A stretch of 57,499 nt of DNA from the NCBI GenBank assembly GCA_028821405.1, contig JAPPGK010000051.1, forward strand, positions 1-57,499, given 5' to 3'. Of the stretch, positions 17,948-27,064 are shown one piece after another (the stretch's first letter is position 1; every line of letters starts with the position of its first letter). Source of the DNA: Gammaproteobacteria bacterium (GTDB lineage: Bacteria > Pseudomonadota > Gammaproteobacteria > Pseudomonadales > Azotimanducaceae). The notes beneath the pieces were generated by a model, which was not told the DNA's origin, ran no database searches, and saw only the letters and a program-made list of their open reading frames with translations. The position numbers and the translations under genes were made by a program.

Positions 17948-18241
17948 ATGGACAACGTGGCAACCGGGAAGCGCGTGCAGCGCACGGCGGCGCAGTGGCG
18001 TTCGATCATGGCGCGGCAGGAGGCGAGCGGCCTGACCTGCGAGGCGTTCTGCGCGGCGGAGGGCATCGGCCGGAGCGCGTTCTGGCGCTGGCGGCGCCGC
18101 CTGGCCGACGAGGAGGCGGCGAGTGCCGGGAACGGCGGGCCGATGTTCGTCGAGCTGCCCGGCGCCGGCGCCGCGTCGTGGGACGCCGAGCTGGAACTGG
18201 GCGGCGGCGTCGTGCTGCGGGTGCGCCGTCCGCGGTGCTGA
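17948..18241 (+). CDS. tnpA: IS66 TnpA accessory protein
   Basis: This 97-residue protein is the IS66 OrfA/TnpA. Its N-terminal helix-turn-helix contains QWRSIMARQEASGLTCEAFC and GIGRSAFWRWRRRL (residues 17-52). A short tail ends in VVLRVRRP. It helps transposition with TnpB and TnpC. The ATG lies about 80 bases inside the left end; the stop overlaps the tnpB start. Confidence 0.88.
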   Translation: MDNVATGKRVQRTAAQWRSIMARQEASGLTCEAFCAAEGIGRSAFWRWRRRLADEEAASAGNGGPMFVELPGAGAASWDAELELGGGVVLRVRRPRC

Positions 18242-18582
18242 TCCCGGCGGCGGAGCGGCGCATCTGGCTGTGCGTCGCGCCGGCGGACATGCGGCGCTCG
18301 TTCGACGGCCTGGCGGCGCTGGCGCGCAACCACCTGGGCGAGGATCCCGCCGGCGGCGACTGGTTCGTGTTCGTGAACCGGCGCCGGACGATCGTCAAGG
18401 TGCTGTCGTTCGACGGCGGCGGCTACTGGGTGTGGGCCAAGCGCCTGGAGGCGGGACGGTTCGCCGAGCCGCGCGGCCGGGAGCGCAAGCGGGCGCTGGA
18501 CCGGACCGCGCTGCTGGCCCTGGTGGAGGGCGTCGACATGGTCGTGAAGGGCCGCCGGCGGCGCTACCGGAGGGCTGCGTGA
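18235..18582 (+). CDS. tnpB: IS66 TnpB (Orf2) protein
   Basis: This 115-residue protein is the IS66 TnpB family (IS66_Orf2 domain). RIWLCVAPADMRRSFDGLAA is the family hallmark, followed by FVFVNRRR, KVLSFDGGGYWVWAKRLEAG and a basic C-terminus. It is needed with TnpA and TnpC for movement, but its exact activity is not known. The likely start is GTG 18235, overlapping the tnpA stop by 7 bases. Confidence 0.88.
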   Translation: MLIPAAERRIWLCVAPADMRRSFDGLAALARNHLGEDPAGGDWFVFVNRRRTIVKVLSFDGGGYWVWAKRLEAGRFAEPRGRERKRALDRTALLALVEGVDMVVKGRRRRYRRAA

Positions 18583-18634
18583 AGGCTCGCGTTTGGTGTA
18601 GGCTGCGCCGCTTCGAGGACGCCACGGAAGGCCA

Positions 18635-20240
18635 TTGCCGAACGCCGCAGGGATCGCGGAGCTGCGCCGGGAGAACGCGCTTCTCGCCGAACGGCTGGAG
18701 GCGCTGAAGGGCGACTACGCGGCGCTGCAGAGGACGGTCTCGGCGCTCAAGGAGACCGCCGCGTCGCTGAAGGACCAGCTCGACTGGTTCAAGCGCCAGC
18801 TGTTCGGCCGGCGCTCCGAGAAGCGCATCGAGTTCGACCTCGCGGAGCAGGCGAGCCTGTTCGAAGCGCTGGGCGCTGGCGACGCCCGAGGTTCCCGTCG
18901 AGGAGGTCAGCTACCGCCGGCGACGCCGGAAGGCCCGCGGCGACGCGGTGAACGAGTCCGGACTGCGCTTCGACGACACGGTGCCGGTGACCACCGTCGA
19001 GGTGCGCGACCCGGCGGTGGAGTCGATCCCGGCGTCGGAGCGCGTGGTGGTCGGCGAGAAGGTGACGCACCGTCTGGCGCAGCGTCCGGCGAGCTACGAG
19101 GTGCTGCGCTACGTTCGGCCCGTGGTGAAGCGCCGGGACACCGGCGGGCTGCTGGCGGCGCGCGCGCCGGCGAACGTCCTGGAGAGGACCTCGGCGGACG
19201 TCAGCCTGCTGGCGGGGATGCTGGTCGACAAGTTCCGGCACCACCTGCCGCTGCATCGCCAGCACCGGCGCATGGCGGACGCCGGGATCGCGGTGAGCCG
19301 TGCGAGCCTGACCAACTGGGCGGGCCGCGCCGCCGACCTGCTCGGGCCGGTGGCCGCGGCGCAGACGGCGCACGTCCTGGAGAGCCGGGTTCTGGCGATG
19401 GACGAGACGCCGATCAAGGCCGGTGTCCGCGAGCCCGGCAAGATGCGCCAGGGATACTTCTGGCCGATCTACGGGGAGGACGACGAGATCGTGTTCCCGT
19501 TCGCGCCGACGCGCGAGCACCGGCACGTCGAGGCGTTCCTCGGCGACTTCGAGGGGGTGCTGTCGAGCGACGGCTACGAAGCGTACGCGCGCTACGCGGC
19601 GAAGCGCAGCGGCGTGCGCCACGCCCAGTGCTGGGCGCACTGTCGACGCACCTTCGAGCAGGCGCGCGACGGCGAGCCGGAGGCGGCCGGCGCGTCGCTG
19701 GCGCTGATCGGGGCGCTGTACGCGAACGAGAAGGCGATCCGGACGCGGAAGCTGAAGGGCGCCGCGAAGCTGGCGTTCCGGCGCGAGCGGAGCGTTCCCG
19801 CGGCGGCGCGGTTCTTCGCCTGGTGCCGCGGGCAGCTCGCGCGTCCCGACCTGCTGCCGCGCAGTCCGCTGGCGAAGGCGCTGAACTACGCGCTGGAACG
19901 CGAGGCCGGACTGTCGGTGTACTTGTCGGACGCCGACGTCGCGATCGACACCAACGATCTCGAAAGGGCGCTGCGGCCCATCCCGGCGGGCCGGCGCAAC
20001 TGGCTGTTCGCCTGGACGGAGGTCGGCGCCGAGCGCGTCGGCGTGGTCCAGGGCCTGCTCGCGACCTGCACGCTGCAGGGCGTGGATCCCTACGCGTACC
20101 TGGTGGACGTGCTGCAGCGCGTCGGACGCCACCCGGCGTCGCGCGCCGTGGAACTCACGCCGCGGGTGTGGAGGACGATGTTCGCGGACGACCCGCTGCG
20201 CTCCGACCTCGACCGCGCCCGGGATCCGCCCGGCACCTAG
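18635..20240 (+). pseudogene. tnpC: IS66 TnpC transposase, frameshifted
   Basis: A TTG start at 18635 begins the coiled-coil N-terminus (RRENALLAERLEALKGDYAALQ region). The frame breaks near 18882, where this copy lacks 8 bases that are present in the truncated copy at 24633. The catalytic part then continues in another frame to 20240 (VLAMDETPIKAG, EFDLAE upstream, HAQCWAHCRRTFEQ, NDLERALRPIPAGRRNW). The pieces together match an IS66 DDE transposase of about 530 residues. The deletion should abolish activity. Confidence 0.85.
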
Positions 20241-20328
20241 TCCGTCCGAAGTCCGGAACACCCGAGCGGCATCCGGCTCGCGAGCGCCGGTCGCCGAAAA
20301 TCGCCTACGTCCTAGTTTGACCGCTTAC

Positions 20329-20336
20329 GTTTCGGC
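20329..20336. repeat. IS66 target-site duplication, right copy
   Basis: GTTTCGGC just after the right inverted repeat. It differs from the left copy GTTCCGGC by one base, which suggests the insertion is not brand new. Confidence 0.75.
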
Positions 20337-20697
20337 GTCGGATTACCGCCGTACACGCGATGGGGCAGGACACGATCAGGGTGCTTCTTTTGCTTCTATC
20401 AGCAGAAGATCGAGTGGGTGCGGTTGAAGGAAGAGCACCCGGAGCTCTTCGAGCTAGCCAAGGATTACGAAAAGCCCTACGAAGGAAGCGGCAGGACGTT
20501 CACGTGGAGTTCGGACGAGAGCCTGGACGAGCTGGAACGCCCGGAACGCATGGCGGCGATCAAGCGCGAGCACGAAGTGCGGGCGGCCCGAAAGCGGGAA
20601 AGGCGGGAGAACCTGACGCTCGCGGAGGTCTTCGGGGACGAGGGGCCCGAAGAAGACGACGAAGGTTGTCTCATTTGCTCGCTATGAGATGCACTAG

Positions 20698-22978
20698 ATG
20701 AGTTTTTCGTTCGAAGCCAGAACCCTGTTGGAGCTGGGCAAGGAACTCATCAGTACGGATGAGGTTGCGCTGTACGAGCTGATCAAGAACGCCGTCGACG
20801 CTGGGTCCCCAAAGGTTGAGATAGATATTCAATCGATGCTGGCTCACACCGATTATCGGGAGGCGGTTAGACAGATATATGAGTCAGGTAAGGCATTGTC
20901 CGAAGTGACGGCGTTTCTTCGGGGCAAGATCGAACAGGATCCGGATGGGCGGTGCGATAAGTGGCTGGCCGAATTGGATCGAACCACCGAGGCGGACATC
21001 TACGTGGAAAGACTCGACGAGCGCTATGCCCGCCTGAATTCGATACAAATCAAGGATGTCGGGGAGGGTATGTCTTTTGAGGACCTCAACGATGTTTACC
21101 TCCGTATCGGCACGCGACACCGGCGCAGGCAAAATGAGGAAGGGGCGACCAAGCTTAGAGACAAAGGCATAGGGCGGCTGTCGGCGATGCGTTTGGGCGA
21201 CCTCTTGACGGTTGAAACGACGAGGGCAGGCGAGCGGTATTGGAACGTATTGACCGTGGACTGGGGGTTGTTCTCGCACTCGGAAGAGGAAACGAGCGGA
21301 CCACGGCACGACGATAAGGATCGAGAGTCTGAACGCGGACTGGACATGGGTGCGGTTCAACGAACTATTGGACGGCAAGATCGCCCGATTCATGGATCCG
21401 TTCGAGGCGGGGCTGGCGAACCGACTGCTGGTTGCCAGGCACAACGGACGGCGGGCGATGATTCCGTCCGTACCCAAGGCGTTGACGAGGCACGCGCATG
21501 CCAGCTGTCGGGCGACGTTTCGCTTCGACGACGGGGATCCGGTGATCGAGGGCAAGGTGGACTACCGCGAGAAGCGGCGCGCTACGACAATCGAGGCCCG
21601 CGGATCGGAGGTGATGACGGTCAGTCGCACGGCAAGAAAGCGTCGGGCGAAGCGCGGCCACGCGGCGTTCGAGGAAACGCCGATCAGTCGCGATGCGCTG
21701 GTCAAGCTAGGTGGCTTCGAGCTGGAGATTTACTGGTACAACCGGGGGATTGTGGACAGTATTGAGGGGTTGACCGAGAACAAGACGGCGTCGCGTGCCC
21801 AGATCGCGCGGTGGTCGGGTGGCCCGATGCTCTATCGGTACGGGTTCCGAGTACTGCCTTTCGGTGATCCGGACGACGACTGGATCTCGCTCGACAAGAG
21901 AGCATTCGGGGCTTCCGGATTCAAGCTGAATCGGCAGCAGGTGTTCGGGCGGATTCGGATCGAGACGCCGCACCGGTATCTCAGTGAACAGACGAACCGC
22001 GAGGGTCTGGTGCAGTCGCCGGTGTCGGACGCTTTGACGCGGCTGGTGATGTGGGTCGTGCATGTGGAGTTTCGCAACTTCATCAACGAGATCGATAAAC
22101 AGGAGCGGTTGCAGTTCCGCAAGGAGGAGTTGGAGAACAACCAAGTTCGCCGGGCTGAGAGGACCTTGGTGAGGGCCGTGTCCGACCTGCGCGACATGCT
22201 CGACGGCCAGTACGAGGAGGAGATCGAGGAGGTTGTCTCTACGGCGAGGGATCTCCGCGAGGAGGCGCTCGGCGTGCTGAAACGGTTGGACGAGGTGGAG
22301 AAGCAATCCACGCAGGATCGCGAGCAATTCGTCTACCTCGCGGGCGTGGGTCTGATGACCGAGTTTATCTTCCACGAGTTGGAACGTGCCGTAGCGCACA
22401 CGATGAGCGTCATCGCGGATGTTGGGGCGACGCGAACGAGCGTGTCGACGCTGAAGGACCAGTTGCAGACGCTGCACAAGCGAGTCGCCGCATTCGACGA
22501 ATTGACTGGGGAGAAGCGGCAGACGAAGTCGCGTTTCGATCTCTGTGATTTGGTTAGGGAAGTGTTGGGAAATCACGAACGGGAATTCTCTCGACACGGT
22601 ATTGAACTGCTACTCGATCTACCGGAGGACGAATGCACGATACGGGCGGTGCGCGGGATGATGATCCAGATTCTCGAAAACCTGGTCGTAAATGCCGCTT
22701 ACTGGCTAAAGCGCGAGGTGGAATACGACGCCATTGCTGTGTCCTTGGTGTGTGACGGATGGTTGGTCTTGTCTCCCGTTTCCAACTATTATCCCACACT
22801 CGGATTTGGCTCCCGAGACCGCTTGCATGGACCTCAGCAACAAGGAACTGACCGACCTGGGCCAGAAGCTTATCCGCGAAGCCATCGAGCGGCGGCTCGG
22901 AGACCGGAAGATGCAGGTTGGCGACATATGCCGGGGGGCGTTCGACGACTACACCGGAGGCAGGGACCCGCGTCATGA
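20698..22978 (+). pseudogene. Two-domain GHKL ATPase (histidine-kinase/Hsp90-like), frameshifted and truncated; putative Ssp-linked effector
   Basis: It starts 10 bases after sspD, so it is operonic. The N-terminal GHKL fold has ELIKNAVDAGS (N31), DVGEGMS (D120) and KGIGRLSAM (156-164). One extra base near 21290-21296 shifts the frame; the rest continues with ...ADHGTTIRIESLNADW and a long coiled-coil region. A second kinase-like unit (FDLCDLVREVLGNHEREF, then N-box ENLVVNAAYWL) follows. After about 22725 the sequence stops resembling the family and the ATP lid is missing, so the 3' end was replaced. The open frame nominally ends at 22978. It resembles paraMORC/HATPase_c_3 proteins of defence islands. 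Confidence 0.7.
22763..22792 (+). promoter_or_regulatory. Sigma70-like promoter
   Basis: TTGGTC (22763-22768), an 18-base spacer and TATTAT (22787-22792), about 35 bases ahead of the ATG at 22827. It lies just after the point where the GHKL gene breaks off, so it belongs to the incoming sequence. Confidence 0.5.
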
Positions 22979-23102
22979 AATCGTCCGCCATCTGCTGCTC
23001 GTCATGAAGGACGCCGGGCATGTGCAGAATGTGGACAACGACTACTGGTGGAAGCTGACTGCGAAGCGCACGAACGAGCGACTGGCGCGCTCGCTGGGGT
23101 AA
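22827..23102 (+). CDS. Small helical protein of unknown function
   Basis: This 91-residue protein (begins MDLSNKELTDLGQKLIREAI) is rich in helices and charged residues and ends YWWKLTAKRTNERLARSLG. It could be a small winged-helix or DNA-binding protein, but I do not recognise a family. It follows its own promoter at 22763-22792. Codon use looks like real coding sequence. The start is ATG 22827 with only a weak GAG upstream. Confidence 0.55.
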   Translation: MDLSNKELTDLGQKLIREAIERRLGDRKMQVGDICRGAFDDYTGGRDPRHEIVRHLLLVMKDAGHVQNVDNDYWWKLTAKRTNERLARSLG

Positions 23103-23165
23103 CGGCATGACCATGCTAGCGCCGGGGCCGCATTGACGAGTGTGTCGGGATTGACGGGAGTTAAT

Positions 23166-23456
23166 ATGCGCGTGATGACCGTGACGGCTGCGCACAACAA
23201 AGTGCTCTTCATCGTCGAGAGCGGAGGGAGCGAGTACCAAGCCCTGCAACTGGCTAGTCGCATCGAAGAGAGCGGGCGCATATACGCCAACGAGTACATC
23301 GAAGTGGGGGACGACGTTCTGGTGTGTGAGGTTCCGCAGTTCGTATCGTCGCGGTTCTCCGACACGCCGCCGGAGGACAGCATCAGCCACATCATTGTAG
23401 GGATCGTACCCCCGTGCAACGTGGACGATATAGCACCGGGACTGGTTACCGGCTAG
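23166..23456 (+). CDS. Small protein of unknown function
   Basis: This 96-residue protein has alternating hydrophobic and acidic stretches (NKVLFIVESGGSEYQALQLA, GDDVLVCEVPQFVSSRF, SHIIVGIVPP). That suggests a compact alpha/beta fold without cysteine or metal motifs. No family is recognised. The ATG at 23166 has GGGAG eight bases upstream. It follows the 91-residue gene on the same strand with a 63-base gap and may share its transcript. Confidence 0.55.
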   Translation: MRVMTVTAAHNKVLFIVESGGSEYQALQLASRIEESGRIYANEYIEVGDDVLVCEVPQFVSSRFSDTPPEDSISHIIVGIVPPCNVDDIAPGLVTG

Positions 23457-23517
23457 CACCTACTGCCGAGCATTCCGCTACAATTCCAGGCAGGACACAC
23501 AACAACGGAGAATCGTC

Positions 23518-23559
23518 ATGCGCGAAGCCATAGACGCCCGCAAGGTCGGGCTGCCATAG
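23518..23559 (+). CDS. Thirteen-codon ORF with good start signals (truncated gene or leader peptide)
   Basis: A CGGAG ribosome-binding site lies 7 bases before ATG 23518, and TACAAT (about 23480) could be a -10 box. The frame ends after MREAIDARKVGLP. It is most likely the surviving start of a gene destroyed by rearrangement. Confidence 0.25.
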   Translation: MREAIDARKVGLP

Positions 23560-23589
23560 CGTCCCCATGCGCACTTGCACGATTCCCTG

Positions 23590-24231
23590 CTAGCCGGACC
23601 TCGGCTGGGGGCTGATCGTGCTCCACGCAACCATAGCATTGGGTAGCACGTCGAACTCGTCCCCTAGCTCGGCGATGCCGGAGATGCTGTTCGGTTCGGG
23701 CACGGTCACCCAGGTGCCGCTCGCATGGACGTTGCCTAGAGAGTCCTGGCAGCGCCACTGAACCGGCCTGCCCCGCTCGTGAAGCGCGTCGGCGTCGAAC
23801 AGCACCTTCACCGTGTCTCCGGGGTTCAGCTTCGCGGGCACGGGTCCGGTGCCTAGATCGGTGCCCCGCCATTCCGTAGCGGGAGGGAGGACCGGTACTT
23901 GCCGCCGCTCCATGGTGACTCCGGCCTTGACGGCGAAATGCGCTGCAACGCCGACGATGGTGACCGGTACGGCCCCGGCATTGACGGCGGTGAATCCATG
24001 GAAATGCTTGTTCTCGCTTACCGGGGCGTCCAGGCCCGGGCGGACTACGGTGGTGGTGCATTGTCGAAGCTCGATCTTCGGCTTGTCGCGGTCCAGGGTC
24101 CGCTGCTGGCGTTCCTGCATTACGACGGTCTGGCGTCTGGTGGTCCTGGCCAACTGCCACGTCGCGATGGCCAGAACGCAGGTCGCGCCCGTTAGAACGT
24201 AGGCGTCCGCCGTTGCTACGAAGTCGGTCAT
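23590..24231 (-). CDS. Membrane-anchored protein of unknown function
   Basis: This 213-residue protein has one N-terminal membrane helix (about residues 10-27, VLTGATCVLAIATWQLA), then a basic coiled segment (TTRRQTVVMQERQQRTL) and a beta-rich domain of about 150 residues (TVNAGAVPVTIVGVAAHFAV-like strands). The layout recalls small stress- or phage-cargo membrane proteins whose C-terminal Ig-like domain faces the cytoplasm. No specific family is recognised. It runs opposite to its neighbours. Confidence 0.6.
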   Translation of the reverse strand: MTDFVATADAYVLTGATCVLAIATWQLARTTRRQTVVMQERQQRTLDRDKPKIELRQCTTTVVRPGLDAPVSENKHFHGFTAVNAGAVPVTIVGVAAHFAVKAGVTMERRQVPVLPPATEWRGTDLGTGPVPAKLNPGDTVKVLFDADALHERGRPVQWRCQDSLGNVHASGTWVTVPEPNSISGIAELGDEFDVLPNAMVAWSTISPQPRSG

Positions 24232-24296
24232 GGCGCGCCCGCTCTCGTCATGCCGGGCGTCCCTGACAGAATATGGCTATGAACGCAGTCACGACG

Positions 24297-24584
24297 CTAG
24301 GACAGGGACCCCGGTCCCACCCATTCGCAATCCGCGCACTTTACATGCTGACCGCCGAGAATGCTCTGGATGGCCTTCGGAACGTTTGCAAGCAGCGCGC
24401 GCTTGCCCTTGGCGTAGCAGTTTCCGCAGAAGTGACGCGCTGGCTGGGAGACCGTGCGAAAGACGACGGTTCCTCGCCCTATGTCCACAGGCTCGCACTG
24501 CTCGTGTCGTTCCGAATCTCCGAGTCGCTTCTCAAGCGCCTCTATACGAGCTTCTAGCGCCTTGATCGCTGCTCTGTCGCTCAT
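24297..24584 (-). CDS. Small coiled-coil/zinc-ribbon protein
   Basis: This 95-residue protein begins with a short coiled coil (AAIKALEARIEALEKRLGD). It then has two CxxC pairs, FCGNC (about 53-56) and KCADC (about 82-85), that can bind one zinc. The cysteine pattern favours this strand over the overlapping plus-strand frame. Role unknown. It sits just before the truncated IS66 copy, whose left junction is about 45 bases away. Confidence 0.55.
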   Translation of the reverse strand: MSDRAAIKALEARIEALEKRLGDSERHEQCEPVDIGRGTVVFRTVSQPARHFCGNCYAKGKRALLANVPKAIQSILGGQHVKCADCEWVGPGSLS

Positions 24585-24630
24585 GGACGAGCAAGTCTAA
24601 GACTTCGCCGTGCACTCTGCTACACAATTC

Positions 24631-26301
24631 CCGAACGGCTGGCCGCGGCCGGCCGCGCCCACGAAGCGCTCGCGGCCGACTACGCGGTGCTGCAGAGGAC
24701 GGTCTCGGCGCTCAAGGAGACCGCGGCGTCGCTGAAGGACCAGCTCGACTGGTTCAAGCGCCAGCTGTTCGGCCGGCGCTCCGAGAAGCGCCTGGAGTTC
24801 GAGCTCGCGGAGCAGGCGAGCCTGTTCGAGGCGCTCGGCGCCGGCGACGTGCCGGCACCCGAGGTTCCCACCGAGACGATCAGCTACCGGCGCCGAAGGA
24901 AGCACCGCGGCGATGCGGTGAACGAGTCCGGGCTGCGCTTCGACGCCACGGTTCCGGTGACCACCGTCGAGGTGAAGGACCCCGCGGTGGAGTCGATCCC
25001 GGAGTCGGAGCGCGTGGTGGTCGGCGAGAAGGTCACGCACCGCCTGGCGCAGCGTCCGGCGAGCTACGAGGTGCTGCGCTACGTGCGGCCGGTGGTGAAG
25101 CGCCGGGACACCGGCGGGCTGCTGGCGGCGCGCTCGCCGGCGAACGTCCTGGAGAGGACCTCGGCGGACGTCAGCCTGCTGGCCGGCATGCTGGTCGACA
25201 AGTTCCGCCACCACCTCCCCCTGCACCGCCAGCACCGGCGCATGGCGGACGCCGGGATCGCGGTGAGCCGGGCGAGCCTGACGAACTGGACCGGGCGCGC
25301 GGTCGACTTGCTCGCGCCGGTGGCCGCGGCGCAGACGGCGCACGTCCTGGAGAGCCGCGTGCTGGCGATGGACGAGACGCCGGTCAAGGCGGGTGTCCGC
25401 GAGCCTGGGAAGATGCGCCAAGGCTACTTCTGGCCGATCTACGGAGAGGACGACGAGATCGTGTTCCCGTTCGCGCCGACGCGCGAGCACCGCCACGTCG
25501 AGGCGTTCCTGGGGGAGTTCCGCGGCACGCTGGTGAGCGACGGCTACGAGGCGTACGCGCGCTACGCGGCGAAGCGCGCGGGCGTGCGCCACGCGCAGTG
25601 CTGGAGCCATGCGCGCAGAGGCTTCGGGCAGGCGCGCGACGGCGAGCCGGAGGCGGCCGGCGCGGCGCTGGCGCTGATCGGCGCGCTGTACGCGAACGAG
25701 AAGACGATCCGCGCCCGGAAGCTCAAGGGCGCCGCCAAGCTGGCGCACCGGCGCGAGCGGAGCGTTCCGGCGGCGGAACGGTTCTTCGCCTGGTGCCGCG
25801 GGCAGCTCGCGCGGCCCGACCTGCTGCCGCGCAGTCCGCTGGCGAAGGCGCTGAACTACGCGCTGGAACGCGAGGCCGGGCTGTCGGTGTACCTGGCCGA
25901 CGCCGACGTGGCGATAGACACCAATCACGTCGAAAGGGCGCTGCGGCCGATCCCGGCCGGACGGCGCAACTGGCTGTTCGCCTGGACCGAGCTCGGCGCC
26001 GAGCGCGTCGGCGTGGCTCAGGGCCTGCTCGCGACCTGCACGCTGCAGGGCGTGGATCCGTACACCTACCTCGTCGACGTCCTGCAGCGCGTCGGACGCC
26101 ATCCGGCGTCGCGCGCCGTGGAACTCACGCCGCGGGTGTGGCGCACGCTGTTCGCGGACGACCCGCTGCGCTCCGACCTCGACCGCGGCCGCGACCCGCC
26201 CGGAAGCTAGGCTCCGACAAGCTCGATATCTTTGCAGGCGGGCGCCGTTCGCGACACCGCTCGAGCAGCGAAACGCCCTACGTCCCTGTTTGACCGCTTA
26301 C
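24631..26301 (+). mobile_element. IS66-family element, copy 2, 5'-truncated
   Basis: Similarity to copy 1 begins abruptly at 24631 (CCGAACGGCTGG, equivalent to about 18686) and runs to the right inverted repeat TGACCGCTTAC ending at 26301. The left end, tnpA, tnpB and the first codons of tnpC are missing. The two copies are close relatives but not identical. The right end abuts an IS630 fragment. Confidence 0.88.
24633..26210 (+). pseudogene. tnpC: IS66 TnpC transposase, 5'-truncated
   Basis: The open frame is intact from the junction to the stop at 26210; the first available start is GTG 24687 (507 residues). The catalytic core matches copy 1 (VLAMDETPVKAG, HAQCWSHARRGFGQ, TNHVERALRPIPAGRRNW). 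It keeps the 8 bases lost in copy 1. About 15 N-terminal codons and the IS left end are gone, so the protein may be made but has no intact element to move. Confidence 0.8.
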
Positions 26302-26899
26302 GTATCTGAACCCGCCCGACCATGCGGTGGTGCTGTGCGTGGACGAGAAATCCCAGATCCAGGCCCTCGAGCGCACCCAGCCCATGATGCCCATGGGACT
26401 GGGCTACGTCGAAGGGGTGACCCACGACTACGTCCGCCACGGCACCACCACCTTGTTCGCCGCCCTCGACGTCGCCACCGGCGAGGTGCTCGCACAGTGC
26501 AAACGTCGCCATCGGCACCAGGAGTTCCTCGCCTTCCTGCGCCACATCGACGACAACGTGCCGAAGTCCCTCGACGTCCACCTCGTCGTCGACAACTACG
26601 CCACCCACAAGCATGCCAAGGTCAAGGCGTGGCTCGCCCGGCGGCCCCGCTACACCCTGCACTACACCCCCACCTACGCCTCGTGGATCAACCAGGTCGA
26701 GCGCTGGTTCGGGCTCATCACCCAGCAGGCCATCCGCCGCGGCTCGTTCTCCAGCGTCAAGGAACTCACCCACAAGATCAACGCCTTCGTGGAGCGCTAC
26801 AATGCACAAGCCAGCCCGTTCGTCTGGGTCGCCACCGCCGAATCGATCCTTGCCAAAATCGAACGACTTTGCTCAGTCATTTCCGGGACACAACACTAG
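26302..26899 (+). pseudogene. IS630-family transposase, N-terminally truncated
   Basis: The frame enters directly from the IS66 right end ([18 protein letters not shown]) and runs to 26899. It contains the DDE_3 catalytic core: [15 protein letters not shown] (first Asp), [12 protein letters not shown] (second Asp) and [14 protein letters not shown] (Glu). The N-terminal HTH half of this transposase is missing and no left end is visible. IS66 copy 2 probably landed in it, or a deletion joined them. Confidence 0.85.
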
Positions 26900-27064
26900 C
26901 GAGGCTTCGCCTCAGACCGACGAGGGCATGTGTTGGTCTCCCCCAACGTATGAGAGGGCTCCGGCCGCTGCCCCGCTCCGCGGCGCGAGGCCGCCTTCAT
27001 GGTCGCCCAAGGCGTCGTTGGCCGTATAGTGGCCGGTGGGGAGCCCATCGACCGGAGCCGAGGC

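Larger units (their letters stand above)
17870..20328 (+). mobile_element. IS66-family insertion sequence, copy 1 (2,459 bp)
   Basis: The ends are inverted repeats: GTAAGCGGTCA at the left and TGACCGCTTAC at the right. Inside are tnpA, tnpB and tnpC in the standard IS66 order. The length and 8-bp target duplication fit the family. The element interrupts sspD. Its tnpC has an internal 8-base deletion, so this copy probably cannot move itself. Confidence 0.93.
17423..20687 (+). pseudogene. sspD: SspD PP-loop sulfurtransferase, split by IS66
   Basis: The 5' part is 17423-17869 and the 3' part is 20337-20687. Removing the IS and one target-site copy joins ...KEILLSSG to VGLPPYTRWGRTRSGCFFCF in frame, giving a 265-residue PAPS-reductase/DndC-family protein. 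Residues 9-14, SGGKDS, are the PP-loop that activates with ATP. GCFFCFYQQKIEW carries the cysteines expected near the active site. In Ssp and Dnd systems this protein adds sulfur to the DNA backbone. GTG 17423 overlaps the sspC stop as GTGA. The split protein is almost certainly inactive. Confidence 0.85.

Noticed and set aside
18789-20261. Minus-strand frame across IS66 copy 1 (and its twin across copy 2)
   Set aside because: Antisense shadow of tnpC; the plus strand carries the transposase motifs.
24273-24557. 94-codon plus-strand ORF
   Set aside because: The overlapping minus-strand frame has coiled-coil and paired CxxC motifs and is the better gene.
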